The position numbers were made by a program, and so were the translations under genes. A DNA stretch of 64,000 nucleotides from NCBI GenBank assembly GCA_026018925.1, contig JAKSZU010000027.1:620001-684000 (forward strand), in the 5' to 3' direction. Below, in pieces: positions 47,027-58,951 of this stretch; positions within the stretch are counted from its first letter, which is position 1, and each line of letters opens with the position of its first letter. The notes under the pieces are model-generated. The model was not told the origin of the DNA. It made no database searches and worked only from the letters and a program-made list of their open reading frames with translations. Origin of the DNA: Tupaia tana (lineage: Eukaryota; Chordata; Mammalia; Scandentia; Tupaiidae).

Positions 47027-50000
47027 GGGAGTAAGTTTAGGGCTACTGTTAGTTTTCGGTTCAGTGTTACGTTTGGAGATAGCGTCAGGGTCAGGTTAGG
47101 GTTGGGGTTGAGCTTCAGGTGTCCGCCTAGGGTTAGGGTTAGGTCTGTGGTTTGAGTTAGGCTTCAGGTTAGGTTAGGTTTGAACTTAGTTTGAGGGAGT
47201 AAGTTTAGGGCTACTGTTAGTTTTCGGTTCAGTATTAAGGTTGGAGATAGCGTCAGGGTCAGGTTAGGGTTGGGGTTGTGCTTCAGGTGTCCGCCTAGGG
47301 TTAGGGTTAGGTCTATGGTTTGATTTGGCTTCAGGTTAGGTAAGGCTTGAAATTAGTTTAAGTGAGTAAGTTTAGGGCTAATGTTAGTTTTCGGTTCAGT
47401 GTTAGGGTTGGATTTAGCGTGAGGTTCAGGTTAGGGTTGGGGTTGAGCTTAAGGTGTCCGCCTAGGGTTAGGGTTAGGTGTATGGTTTGATTTAGGCTTC
47501 AGGTTAGGTTAGGTTTGAACTTAGTTTGAGGGAGTAAGTTTAGGGCTACTGTTTGTTTTCGGGTAACTGTTACGGTTGGAGTTAGCGTCAGGTCCAGGTT
47601 AGTGTTGGCATTGAGCTAATGGTGTCCACCTAGGATTAGGGTTAGGTGTATGTTTTGATTGAGGCTTCAGGTTAGGTTAGGTTTGAAGTTAGTTTGAGGG
47701 AGTAAGTTTAGGGCTACTGTTAGTTTTCGGTTAACTGTTACAGTTGGAGTAAGCGGGAGGGTCAGGTTAGGGTAGGGGTTGAGCTCAAGGTATCCGCCTA
47801 GGGTTAGGGTTAGGTGTATGATTTGATTAAGGCTTCAGTTTAGGTTAGGTTTGAACTTAGTTTGAGGGAGTTAGTTTAGGGCTACTGTTAGTTTTCGGGT
47901 AACTGTTATGGTTGGAGTTAGCGTCAGGGCCAGGTTAGTGTTGGGGTTGAGCTTAAGGTGTCCGCCTAGGGTTAGGGTTAGTTCTATGGTTTGAGTTAGG
48001 CTTCAGGTTAGGTTAGGTTTGAACTTAGTTTGAGGGAGTAAGTTTAGGGCTACTGTTAGTTTTCGGTTCAGTGTTGCGGTTGGAGATAGCGTCAGGGTCA
48101 TGTTAGGGTTGGGGTTGATCTTAAGGTGTCCGCCTAGGGTTAGGGTTAGGTGTTTGGTTTGATTTAGGCTTAAGGTTAGGTTAGGTTTGAACTTAGTTTG
48201 AGGGAGTAAGTTTAGGGCTAGTGTTAGTTTTCGGTTCAGTGTTACGGTTGGAGATAGCGTCAGGGTCAGGTTAGGGTTGGGCTTGAACTTCAGGTGTCCG
48301 CCTAGGGTTAGGGTTAGGTCTATGGTTTGAGTTAGGCTTCAGGTTAGGTTAGGTTTGAAATTAGTTTGAGGGAGTAAGTTTAGGGCCAATGTTAGTTTTC
48401 TGTTCAGTGTTTCGGTTGGAGTTAGCGTCAGGGTCAGGTTAGGGTTGGGGTTGAGCTTAAGGTGTCCGCCTAGGGTTAGGGTTAGGTGTATGGTTTGATT
48501 TAGGCTTCACGTTAGGTTAGGTTTGAACTTAGTTTGAGGGAGTAAGTTTAGGGCGACTGTTAGTTTTCGGGTAATTGTTATGGTTGGAGTTAACGTCAGG
48601 TCCAGGATAGGGTTGGGGTTGAGCTTAAGGTGTCCGCCTAGGGTTAGGGTTAGGTCTATGGTTTGAGTTAGGCTTCAGGTTAGGTTAGGTTTGAACTTAG
48701 TTTGAGGGAGTAAGTTTAGGGCTACTGTTAGTTTTTGGTTCAGTGTTACGGTTGGAGATAGCGTCAGGGTCAGGTTAGGTTTGGGTTGAGCTTCAGGTGT
48801 CCGCCTAGTGTTAGGTTTAGGTCTATGGTTTGAGTTAGGCTTCAGGTTAGGTTAGGTTTGAACTTAGTTTGAGGGAGTAAGTTTAGGGCTACTGTTAGTT
48901 TTCGGTTCAGTGTTACGGTTGGATTTAGCGTGAGGGTCAGGTTAGGGTAGGGGTTGAGCTTAAGGTGTCCGCCTAGGGTTAGTGTTAAGTGTATGGTTTG
49001 ATTTAGGCTTCAGGTTAGGTTAGGTTTGAACTTAGTTTGAGGGAGTAAGTTTAGGGCTACTGTTTGTTTTCGGGTAACTGTTAAGGTTGGAGTTAGCGTC
49101 AGGTCCAGGTTAGGGTTGGCGTTGAGCTAATGGTGTCCGCCTAGGGATAGGGTTAGGTGTATGTTTTCATTTAGGCTTCATGTTAGCTTAGGTTTGAAGT
49201 TAGTTTGAGGGAGTTAGTTTAGGGCTACTGTTAGTTTTCGGTTCAGTGTTACGGTTGGAGATATCGTCAGGGTCAGGTTAGGGTTGGGGTTGAGCTTCAG
49301 GTGTCCGCCTAGCGTTCGGGTTAGGTCTATGGTTTGAGTTAGGCTTCAGGTTAGGTTAGGTTTGAACATAGTTTGAGGGAGTAAGTTTAGGGCTACTGTT
49401 AGTTTTCGGTTCAGTGTTACGGTTGGATTTAGCGTGAGGGTCAGGGTAGGGTTGGGGTTGAGCTTAAGGTGTCCGCCTAGGGTTAGGGTTAGGTCTATGG
49501 TTTGAGTTAGGCTTCAGGTTAGGTTAGGTTTGAACTTAGTTTGAGGGAGTAAGTTTAGGGCTACTGTTAGTTTTCGGGTAACTCTTATGGTTGGAGTTAG
49601 CGTCAGGGCCATTATAGGGTTGGGGTTGAGCTTAAGGTGCCCGCCAAGGGTTAGGGTTAGGTCTCTTGTTTGAGTTAGGCTTCAGGTTAGGTTAGGTTTG
49701 AACTTAGTTTGAGGGAGTAAGTTTAGGGCTACTGTTAGTTTTCGGTTCAGTGTTACGGTTGGAGATAGCGTCTGGGTCAGGTTAGGGTTGGGGTTGAGCT
49801 TCAGGTGTCCGCCTAGGGTTAGGGTTAGGTCTATGGTTTGAGATAGGCTTCAGGTTAGGTTAGGTTTGAACATAGTTTGAGGGAGTAAGTTTAGGGCTAC
49901 TGTTAGTTTTCGGTTCAGTGTTACGGTTGGATTTAGCGTGAGGGTCAGGTTAGGGTTGGGGTTGAGCTTAAGGTGTCCGCCTAGGGTTAGGGTTAGGTGT

Positions 50001-50048
50001 ATGGTTTGATTTAGGCTTCAGGTTAGGTTAGGTTTGAACTTAGTTTGA

Positions 50049-50216
50049 GGGAGTAAGTTTAGGGCTACTGTTAGATTTCGGGTAACTGTTATGGTTGGAG
50101 TTAGCGTCAGGGCCATTTTAGGTTTGGGGTTGAGCTTAAGGTGTCCGCCAAGTTTTAGGGTTAGGTCTATGGTTTGAGTTAGGCTTCAGGTTAGGTTAGG
50201 TTTGAACTTAGTTTGA
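50049..50216 (+). repeat. Representative of the CCATTTT / GCCAAG monomer subtype
   Basis: Linked markers are TTAGATTTCGGGTAACTG, GTCAGGGCCATTTTAGG and GTCCGCCAAGTTTTAGGG. Relatives with GTGCCCGCCAAGGG and GTCTCTTG occur near 25.1, 32.0, 34.7, 39.4, 44.9, 49.6 and 53.0 kb. The changes remove one G run and alter the telomeric core, so these units are the least telomere-like in the array. Confidence 0.7.
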
Positions 50217-50552
50217 GGGAGTAAGTTTAGGGCTACTGTTAGTTTTCGGTTCAGTGTTACGGTTGGAGATAGCGTCAGGGTCAGGTTAGGGTTGGGCTTG
50301 AACTTCAGGTGTCCGCCTAGGGTTAGGGTTAGGTCTATGGTTTGAGTTAGGCTTCAGGTTAGGTTAGGTTTGAAATTAGTTTGAGGGAGTAAGTTTAGGG
50401 CTAATGTTAGTTTTCTGTTCAGTGTTACGGTTGGAGTTAGCGTCAGGGTCAGGATAGGGTTGGGGTTGAGCTTAAGGTGTCCGCCTAGGATTAGAGTTAG
50501 GTGTATGGTTTGATTTAGGCTTCAGGTTAGGTTACGTTTGAACTTAGTTTGA

Positions 50553-50720
50553 GGGAGTAAGTTTAGGGCGACTGTTAGTTTTTGGGTAACTGTTATGGTT
50601 GGAGTTAGCATCAGGGCCAGGTTAGGTTTGGGGTTGAGCTTAAGGTGTCCGCCTAGTGTTAGGGTTAGGTCTATGGTTTCATTTAGGCTTCAGGTTAGGG
50701 TAGGATTGAACTTAGTTTGA
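50553..50720 (+). repeat. Chimeric monomer, join of two subtypes
   Basis: The first part (GGGCGACTG, GGGTAACTGTTATGG, GTCAGGGCCAGG, TTTGGGGTTGAGC) belongs to the unit that normally precedes GTATCCGCC. The second part (CTAGTGTTAGGG, GTTTCATTTAGG, GGTAGGATTG) belongs to the second unit of the 672-bp cassette. The switch lies between about 50,622 and 50,664. An exact copy sits at 53,912-54,079. The join deletes the interval between the two parental units while keeping the length at 168 bp. Confidence 0.75.
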
Positions 50721-50888
50721 GGGAGTAAGTTTAGGGCTACTGTTAGTTTTCGGTTCAGTGTTTCGTTTGGATTTAGCCTCAGAGTCAGGTTAGGGTTGGG
50801 GTTAAGCTTAAGGTGTCCGCCTAGGGTTAGGGTTAGTTCTATTGTTTGAGTTAGGCTTCAGGTTAGGTTAGGTTTGAACTTAATTTGA

Positions 50889-51056
50889 GGGAGTAAGTTT
50901 AGGGCTACTGTTAGTTTTCGGTTCAGTGTTACGGTTGGAGTTAGCGTGAGGGTCAGATTAGGGTTGGGGTTGGGCTTAAGGTGTCCGCCTAGGGTTAGGG
51001 TTAGGTGTATGGTTTGATTAAGGCTTCAGTTTAGGTTAGGTTTGAACTTAGTTTGA
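50889..51056 (+). repeat. Chimeric monomer, cassette unit 4 joined to a GATTAAGG unit
   Basis: The unit begins as the fourth cassette monomer (GGAGTTAGCGTGAGGGTC, GGGGTTGGGCTTAAGG) and ends as the GTTACAGTTGGAG subtype (TTTGATTAAGGCTTCAGTTTAGG followed in the next unit by GAGTTAG). The switch is near 51,010-51,022. The copy in the right duplicate is at 54,248-54,415. Together with the 50.55-kb chimera this shows that the cassette here is trimmed at both ends. Confidence 0.72.
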
Positions 51057-52095
51057 GGGAGTTAGTTTAGGGCTACTGTTAGTTTTCGGGTAACTGTTAT
51101 GGTTGGAGTTAGCGTCAGGGCCATTTTAGGGTTGGGGTTGAGCTTAAAGTGTCCGCCTAGTGTTAGGGTTAGGTCTATGGTTTGAGTTAGGCTTCAGGTT
51201 AGGTTAGGTTTGAACTTAGTTTGAGGGAGTAAGTTTAGGGCTACTGTTAATTTTCGGTTCCGTGTTACGGTTGGAGATAGCGTCAGGGTCAGGTTAGGGT
51301 TGGGGATGAGCTTTAGGTGTCCGCCTAGGGTTAGGGTTAGGTGTATGTTTTGATTTAGGCTTCAGGTTAGCTTAGGTTTGAAGTTAGTTTGAGGGAGTAA
51401 GTTTAGGCCTACTGTTTGTTTTCGGTTAACTGTTACAGTTGGAGTAAGCGTGAGGGTCAGGTTAGGGTAGGGGTTCAGCTCAAGGTGTCCGCCTATGGTT
51501 AGGGTTAGGTGTATGATTTGATTAAGGCTTCAGGTTAGGTTAGGTTTGAAGTTAGTTTGAGGGAGTAAGTTTAGGGCTACTGTTAGTTTTCGGTTCAGTG
51601 TTACGGTTGGATTTAGCGAGAGTGTCAGGTTAGGGTTGGGGTTGAGCTTAAGGTGTCCGCCTAGGTTTAGGGTTAGGTGTATGGTTTGATTTAGGCTTCA
51701 GGTTAGGTTAGTTTTGAACTTAGTTTGAGGGAGTATGTTTAGGGCTACTGTTTGTTTTCGGGTAACTGTTACGGTTGGAGTTAGCGTCAGGTCCAGGTTA
51801 GGGTTGGCGTTGAGCTAATGGTGTCCGCCTAGGGTTAGGGTTAGGTGTATGTTTTGATTTAGGCTTCAGGTTAGGTTAGGTTTGAACTTAGTTTGAGGGA
51901 GTAAGTTTAGGGCTACTGTTAGTTTTCGGGTTACTGTTATGGTTGGAGTTAGCGTCAGGGCCATTTTAGGGTTGGGGATGAGCTTAAGGTGCCCGCCAAG
52001 GGTTAGCGTTAGGTCTCTTTTTTGAGTTAGGCTTCAGGTTAGGTTAGGTTTGAACTTAGTTTGAGGGAGTAAGTTTAGGGCTACTGTTAGTTTTC

Positions 52096-55000
52096 GGTTC
52101 AGTGTTACGGTTGGAGATAGCGTCAGGGTCAGGTTAGGTTTGGGTTGAGCTTCAGGTGTCCGCCTAGTGTTAGGTTTAGGTCTATGGTTTGAGTTAGGCT
52201 TCAGGTTAGGTTAGGTTTGAACTTAGTTTGAGGGAGTAAGTTTAGGGCTACTGTTAGTTTTCGGTTCAGTGTTACGGTTGGATTTAGCGTGAGGGTCAGG
52301 TTAGGGTAGGGGTTGAGCTTAAGGTGTCCGCCTAGGGTTAGTGTTAAGTGTATGGTTTGATTTAGGCTTCAGGTTAGGTTAGGTTTGAACTTAGTTTGAG
52401 GGAGTAAGTTTAGGGCTACTGTTTGTTTTCGGGTAACTGTTAAGGTTGGAGTTAGCGTCAGGTCCAGGTTAGGGTTGGCGTTGAGCTAATGGTGTCCGCC
52501 TAGGGATAGGGTTAGGTGTATGTTTTCATTTAGGCTTCATGTTAGCTTAGGTTTGAAGTTAGTTTGAGGGAGTTAGTTTAGGGCTACTGTTAGTTTTCGG
52601 TTCAGTGTTACGGTTGGAGATATCGTCAGGGTCAGGTTAGGGTTGGGGTTGAGCTTCAGGTGTCCGCCTAGCGTTCGGGTTAGGTCTATGGTTTGAGTTA
52701 GGCTTCAGGTTAGGTTAGGTTTGAACATAGTTTGAGGGAGTAAGTTTAGGGCTACTGTTAGTTTTCGGTTCAGTGTTACGGTTGGATTTAGCGTGAGGGT
52801 CAGGGTAGGGTTGGGGTTGAGCTTAAGGTGTCCGCCTAGGGTTAGGGTTAGGTCTATGGTTTGAGTTAGGCTTCAGGTTAGGTTAGGTTTGAACTTAGTT
52901 TGAGGGAGTAAGTTTAGGGCTACTGTTAGTTTTCGGGTAACTCTTATGGTTGGAGTTAGCGTCAGGGCCATTATAGGGTTGGGGTTGAGCTTAAGGTGCC
53001 CGCCAAGGGTTAGGGTTAGGTCTCTTGTTTGAGTTAGGCTTCAGGTTAGGTTAGGTTTGAACTTAGTTTGAGGGAGTAAGTTTAGGGCTACTGTTAGTTT
53101 TCGGTTCAGTGTTACGGTTGGAGATAGCGTCTGGGTCAGGTTAGGGTTGGGGTTGAGCTTCAGGTGTCCGCCTAGGGTTAGGGTTAGGTCTATGGTTTGA
53201 GATAGGCTTCAGGTTAGGTTAGGTTTGAACATAGTTTGAGGGAGTAAGTTTAGGGCTACTGTTAGTTTTCGGTTCAGTGTTACGGTTGGATTTAGCGTGA
53301 GGGTCAGGTTAGGGTTGGGGTTGAGCTTAAGGTGTCCGCCTAGGGTTAGGGTTAGGTGTATGGTTTGATTTAGGCTTCAGGTTAGGTTAGGTTTGAACTT
53401 AGTTTGAGGGAGTAAGTTTAGGGCTACTGTTAGATTTCGGGTAACTGTTATGGTTGGAGTTAGCGTCAGGGCCATTTTAGGTTTGGGGTTGAGCTTAAGG
53501 TGTCCGCCAAGTTTTAGGGTTAGGTCTATGGTTTGAGTTAGGCTTCAGGTTAGGTTAGGTTTGAACTTAGTTTGAGGGAGTAAGTTTAGGGCTACTGTTA
53601 GTTTTCGGTTCAGTGTTACGGTTGGAGATAGCGTCAGGGTCAGGTTAGGGTTGGGCTTGAACTTCAGGTGTCCGCCTAGGGTTAGGGTTAGGTCTATGGT
53701 TTGAGTTAGGCTTCAGGTTAGGTTAGGTTTGAAATTAGTTTGAGGGAGTAAGTTTAGGGCTAATGTTAGTTTTCTGTTCAGTGTTACGGTTGGAGTTAGC
53801 GTCAGGGTCAGGATAGGGTTGGGGTTGAGCTTAAGGTGTCCGCCTAGGATTAGAGTTAGGTGTATGGTTTGATTTAGGCTTCAGGTTAGGTTACGTTTGA
53901 ACTTAGTTTGAGGGAGTAAGTTTAGGGCGACTGTTAGTTTTTGGGTAACTGTTATGGTTGGAGTTAGCATCAGGGCCAGGTTAGGTTTGGGGTTGAGCTT
54001 AAGGTGTCCGCCTAGTGTTAGGGTTAGGTCTATGGTTTCATTTAGGCTTCAGGTTAGGGTAGGATTGAACTTAGTTTGAGGGAGTAAGTTTAGGGCTACT
54101 GTTAGTTTTCGGTTCAGTGTTTCGTTTGGATTTAGCCTCAGAGTCAGGTTAGGGTTGGGGTTAAGCTTAAGGTGTCCGCCTAGGGTTAGGGTTAGTTCTA
54201 TTGTTTGAGTTAGGCTTCAGGTTAGGTTAGGTTTGAACTTAATTTGAGGGAGTAAGTTTAGGGCTACTGTTAGTTTTCGGTTCAGTGTTACGGTTGGAGT
54301 TAGCGTGAGGGTCAGATTAGGGTTGGGGTTGGGCTTAAGGTGTCCGCCTAGGGTTAGGGTTAGGTGTATGGTTTGATTAAGGCTTCAGTTTAGGTTAGGT
54401 TTGAACTTAGTTTGAGGGAGTTAGTTTAGGGCTACTGTTAGTTTTCGGGTAACTGTTATGGTTGGAGTTAGCGTCAGGGCCATTTTAGGGTTGGGGTTGA
54501 GCTTAAAGTGTCCGCCTAGTGTTAGGGTTAGGTCTATGGTTTGAGTTAGGCTTCAGGTTAGGTTAGGTTTGAACTTAGTTTGAGGGAGTAAGTTTAGGGC
54601 TACTGTTAATTTTCGGTTCCGTGTTACGGTTGGAGATAGCGTCAGGGTCAGGTTAGGGTTGGGGATGAGCTTTAGGTGTCCGCCTAGGGTTAGGGTTAGG
54701 TGTATGTTTTGATTTAGGCTTCAGGTTAGCTTAGGTTTGAAGTTAGTTTGAGGGAGTAAGTTTAGGCCTACTGTTTGTTTTCGGTTAACTGTTACAGTTG
54801 GAGTAAGCGTGAGGGTCAGGTTAGGGTAGGGGTTCAGCTCAAGGTGTCCGCCTATGGTTAGGGTTAGGTGTATGATTTGATTAAGGCTTCAGGTTAGGTT
54901 AGGTTTGAAGTTAGTTTGAGGGAGTAAGTTTAGGGCTACTGTTAGTTTTCGGTTCAGTGTTACGGTTGGATTTAGCGAGAGTGTCAGGTTAGGGTTGGGG

Positions 55001-55497
55001 TTGAGCTTAAGGTGTCCGCCTAGGTTTAGGGTTAGGTGTATGGTTTGATTTAGGCTTCAGGTTAGGTTAGTTTTGAACTTAGTTTGAGGGAGTATGTTTA
55101 GGGCTACTGTTTGTTTTCGGGTAACTGTTACGGTTGGAGTTAGCGTCAGGTCCAGGTTAGGGTTGGCGTTGAGCTAATGGTGTCCGCCTAGGGTTAGGGT
55201 TAGGTGTATGTTTTGATTTAGGCTTCAGGTTAGGTTAGGTTTGAACTTAGTTTGAGGGAGTAAGTTTAGGGCTACTGTTAGTTTTCGGGTTACTGTTATG
55301 GTTGGAGTTAGCGTCAGGGCCATTTTAGGGTTGGGGATGAGCTTAAGGTGCCCGCCAAGGGTTAGCGTTAGGTCTCTTTTTTGAGTTAGGCTTCAGGTTA
55401 GGTTAGGTTTGAACTTAGTTTGAGGGAGTAAGTTTAGGGCTACTGTTAGTTTTCGGTTCAGTGTTACGGTTGGAGATAGCGTCAGGGTCAGGTTAGG
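52096..55497 (+). repeat. Perfect tandem duplication, right copy
   Basis: This is the second copy of the 3,359-bp step. Identity ends at 55,498, where GGTTAGGGTTGGG replaces GGTTAGGTTTGGG of the left copy. The internal structure repeats that of the left copy, including both chimeric monomers. The coordinates overlap the left copy by 43 bases because the match extends beyond one period. Confidence 0.9.
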
Positions 55498-57420
55498 GTT
55501 GGGTTTGAGCTTCAGGTGTCCGCCTAGGGTTAGGGTTAGGTCTATGGTTTGAGTTAGGCTTTATGTTAGGTTAGGTTTGAACTTAGTTTGAGGGAGTAAG
55601 TTTAGGGCTACTGTTAGTTTTCGGTTCAGTGTTACGGTTGGAGATAGCGTCTGGGTCAGGTTAGGGTTGGGGTTGAGCTTCAGGTGTCCGCCTAGGGTTA
55701 GGGTTAGGTCTATGGTTTGAGATAGGCTTCAGGTTAGTTTAGGTTTAAACATAGTTTGAGGGAGTAAGTTTAGGGCTACTGTTAGTTTTCGGTTCAGTGT
55801 TACGGTTGGATTTAACGTGAGGGTCCGGTTTGGGTTGGGGTTGAGCTTAAGGTGTCCGCCTAGGGTTAGGGTTAGGTGTATGGTTTGATTTAGGCTTCAG
55901 GTTAGGTTAGGTTTTAAATTAGTTTGAGGGAGTAAGTTTAGGGCTACTGTTAGATTTCGGGTAACTGTTATGGTTGGAGTTAGCGTCAGGGCCATTTTAG
56001 GTTTGGGGTTGAGCTTAAGGTGTCCGCCAAGTTTTAGGGTTAGGTCTATGGTTTGAGTTAGGCTTCAGGTTAGGTTAGGTTTGAACTTAGTTTGAGGGAG
56101 TAAGTTTAGGGCTACTGTTAGTTTTCGGTTCAGTGTTACGGTTGGAGATAGCGTCAGGGTCAGGTTAGGGTTGGGCTTGAACTTCAGGTGTCCGCCTAGG
56201 GTTAGGGTTAGGTCTATGGTTTGAGTTAGGCTTCAGGTTAGGTTAGGTTTGAAATTAGTTTGAGGGAGTAAGTTTAGGGCCAATGTTAGTTTTCTATTCA
56301 GTGTTACGTTTAGAGTTAGCGTCAGGGTCAGGTTAGGGTTGGGGTTGAGCTTAAGGTGTCCCCCTAGGGTTAGGGTTAGGTGTATGGTTTGATTTAGGCT
56401 TCACGTTAGGTTAGGTTTGAACTTAGTTTGAGGGAGTAAGTTTAGGGCGACTGTTAGTTTTCGGGTAATTGTTATGGTTGGAGTTAACGTCAGGTCCAGG
56501 ATAGGGTTGGGGTTGAGCTTAAGGTGTCCGCCTAGGGTTAGGGTTAGGTGTATGTTTTGATTTAGGCTTCAGGTTAGCTTAGGTTTGAAGTTAGTTTGAG
56601 GGAGTAAGTTTAGGCCTACTGTTTGTTTTCGGTTGACTGTTACAGTTGGAGTAAGCGTGAGGGTCAGGTTAGGGTAGGGGTTCAGCTCAAGGTGTCCGCC
56701 TATGGTTAGGGTTAGGTTTATGATTTGATTAAGGCTTCAGGTTAGGTTAGGTTTGAAGATAGTTTGAGGGAGTAAGTTTAGGGCTACTGTTAGTTTTCGG
56801 TTCAGTGTTACGGTTGGAGTTAGCGAGAGTGTCAGGTTAGGGTTGGGGTTGAGCTTAAGGTGTCCGCCTAGGTTTAGGGTTAGGTGTATGGTTTGATTTA
56901 GGCTTCAGGTTAGGTTAGTTTTGAACTTAGTTTGAGGGAGTATGTTTAGGGCTACTGTTTGTTTTCGGGTAACTGTTACGGTTGGATTTAGCGTCAGGTC
57001 CAGGTTAGGGTTGGCGTTGAGCTAATGGTGTCCGCCTAGGGTTAGGGTTAGGTGTATGTTTTGATTTAGGCTTCAGGTTAGGTTAGGTTTGAAGTTAGTT
57101 TGAGGGAGTTAGTTTAGGGCTACTGTTAGTTTTCGGTTCAGTGTTACGGTTGGAGATAGCGTCAGGGTCAGGTTAGGGTTGGGGTTGAGCTTCAGGTGTC
57201 CGCCTAGGGTTAGGGTTAGGTCTATGGTTTGAGTTAGGCTTCAGGTTAGGTTAGGTTTGAACTTAGTTTGAGGGAGTAAGTTTAGGGCTACTGTTAGTTT
57301 TCGGGTAACTGTTATGGTTGGAGTTAGCGTCAGGGCCATTTTAGGGTTGGGGTTGATCTTAAGGTGCCCGCCAAGGGTTAGGTTTAGGTCTCTTGTTTGA
57401 GTTAGGCTTCAGGTTATGTT
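55498..57420 (+). repeat. Satellite monomers right of the perfect duplication
   Basis: About 11 units lie here. The order from 56.2 to 57.3 kb follows that of 30.9-32.0 and 33.6-34.7 kb (GGGCCAATG, GGGTAATTGTTATGG, GAAGATAG, GAGTATG units). Private variants include GGTTTAAACATAG near 55,744, GGGTCCGGTTTGGG near 55,823, TTTTAAATTAG near 55,913 and TTCTATTCAG near 56,292. Confidence 0.68.
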
Positions 57421-58153
57421 AGGTTTGAACTTAGTTTGAGGGAGTAAGTTTAGGGCTACTGTTAGTTTTCGGTTCAGTGTTACGGTTGGAGATAGCGTCA
57501 GGGTCAGGTTAGGGTTGGGTTTGAGCTTCAGGTGTCCGCCTAGGGTTAGGGTTAGGTCTATGGTTTGAGTTAGGCTTTATGTTAGGTTAGGTTTGAACTT
57601 AGTTTGAGGGAGTAAGTTTAGAGCTACTATTAGTTTTCGGTTCAGTGTTACGGTTGGAGATAGCGTCTGGGTCAGGTTAGGGTTGGGGTTGAGCTTCAGG
57701 TGTCCGCCTAGGGTTAGGGTTAGGTCTATGGTTTGAGATAGGCTTCAGGTTAGGTTAGGTTTGAACATAGTTTGAGGGAGTAAGTTTAGGGCTACGGTTA
57801 GTTTTCGGTTCAGTGTTACGGTTGGATTTAGCGTGAGGGTCAGTTTAGGGTTGGGGTTGAGCTTAAGGTGTCCGCCTAGGGTTAGGGTTAGGTGTATGGT
57901 TTGATTTAGGCTTCAGGTTAGGTTAGGTTTGAACTTAGTTTGAGGGAGTAAGTTTAGGGCTACTGTTAGATTTCGGGTAACTGTTATGGTTGGAGTTAGC
58001 GTCAGGGCCATTTTAGGTTTGGGGTTGAGCTTAAGGTGTCCGCCAAGTTTTAGGGTTAGGTCTATGGTTTGAGTTAGGCTTCAGGTTAGGTTAGGTTTGA
58101 ACTTAGTTTGAGGGAGTAAGTTTAGGGCTACTGTTAGTTTTCGGTTCAGTGTT
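57421..58153 (+). repeat. Duplicated block IX, left copy
   Basis: This block matches 60,445-61,177 at an offset of exactly 3,024 bp (18 monomers). It comprises the GGGTTTGAGC, GTCTGGGTC, GAACATAG and GATTTCGGG units. The copies part near 58,154 (GTGTTCCAG here, GTGTTACGG there). They rejoin at cassette copies 7 and 8 with an offset of 3,528 bp, so three extra monomers lie in the right copy at about 61.2-61.7 kb. Confidence 0.75.
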
Positions 58154-58279
58154 CCAGTTGGAGATAGCGTCAGGGTCAGGTTAGGGTTGGGGTTGAGCTT
58201 CAGGTGTCCGCCTAGGGTTAGGGTTAGGTCTATGGTTTGAGATAGGCTTCAGGTTAGGTTAGGTTTGAACTTAGTTTGA

Positions 58280-58951
58280 GGGAGTCAGTTTAGGGCTACT
58301 GTTAGTTTTCGGTTAACTGTTACGGTTGGAGTAAGCGTCAGGGTCAGGTTAGGTTTGGGGTTGAGCTTAAGGTGTCCGCCTAGGGTTAGTGTTAGGTGTA
58401 TGGTTTGATTTAGGCTTCAGGTTAGGTTAGGTTTGAACTTAGTTTGAGGGAATAAGTTTAGGGCTACTGTTAGTTTTCGTTTAACTGTTACGTCTGGAGC
58501 AAGCGTCAGGGTCAGGTTAGGTTGGGGGTTAAGCATAAGGTGTCCGCCTAGTGTTAGGGTTAGGTCTATGGTTTCATTTAGGCTTCAGGTTAGGGTAGGA
58601 TTGAACTTAGTTTGAGGGAGTAAGTTTAGGGCTACTGTTAGTTTTCGGTTCAGTGTTTCGGTTGGATTTAGCCTCAGAGTCAGGTTAGTGTTGGGGTTAA
58701 GCTTAAGGTGTCCGCCTAGGGTTAGGGTTAGGTCTATTGTTTGAGTTAGGCTTCAGGTTAGGTTAGGTTTGAACTTAGTTTGAGGGAGTAAGTTTAGGGC
58801 TACTGTTAGTTTTCGGTTCAGTGTTACGGTTGGAGTTAGCGTGAGGGTCAGGTTAGGGTTGGGGTTGGGCTTAAGGTGTCCGCCTAGGGTTAGGGTTAGG
58901 TGTATGGTTTGATTTAGGCTTCAGGTTAGGTTAGGTTTGAACTTAGTTTGA
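58280..58951 (+). repeat. Four-monomer cassette, copy 7
   Basis: Same order and length. It opens with GGGAGTCAG. Unit 2 has GGGAATAAG, GTCTGGAGCAAGCG and CTAGTGTTAGGG, and unit 3 has TTTAGCCTC. It is therefore intermediate between the copy 4/5 lineage and copies 1-3. Confidence 0.82.

Larger units (their letters stand above)
44101..48816 (+). repeat. Duplicated block VI, right copy
   Basis: This is the partner of 24,282-28,997. Differences include GTTAGCG for GTTATCG near 44,898, GTCCGCC for GCCCGCC variants, and TTTTCGGTTCAGTGTTACGG near 48,227 where the left copy has TTTTCTGTTCAGTTTTACGG near 28,408. That last cluster of changes within one monomer suggests local gene conversion from another unit. 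Its first part also pairs with 38.9-40.6 kb. Confidence 0.8.
48737..52138 (+). repeat. Perfect tandem duplication, left copy
   Basis: Bases 48,737-52,138 reappear at 52,096-55,497 with a step of 3,359 bp (20 monomers minus 1). I compared the lines throughout and found no mismatch in about 3.4 kb, which extends slightly past one full step. Private markers shared by both copies include GTTAAGTGTATGG, GTTTTCATTTAGG with GGCTTCATG, AGCGTTCGGG, CCATTATAGGG and GGTCTCTTTTTTGAG. The flanks differ: TTTTTGG upstream of the left copy against TTTTCGG. This is the most recent event visible in the window, or else an assembly duplication. Confidence 0.9.
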
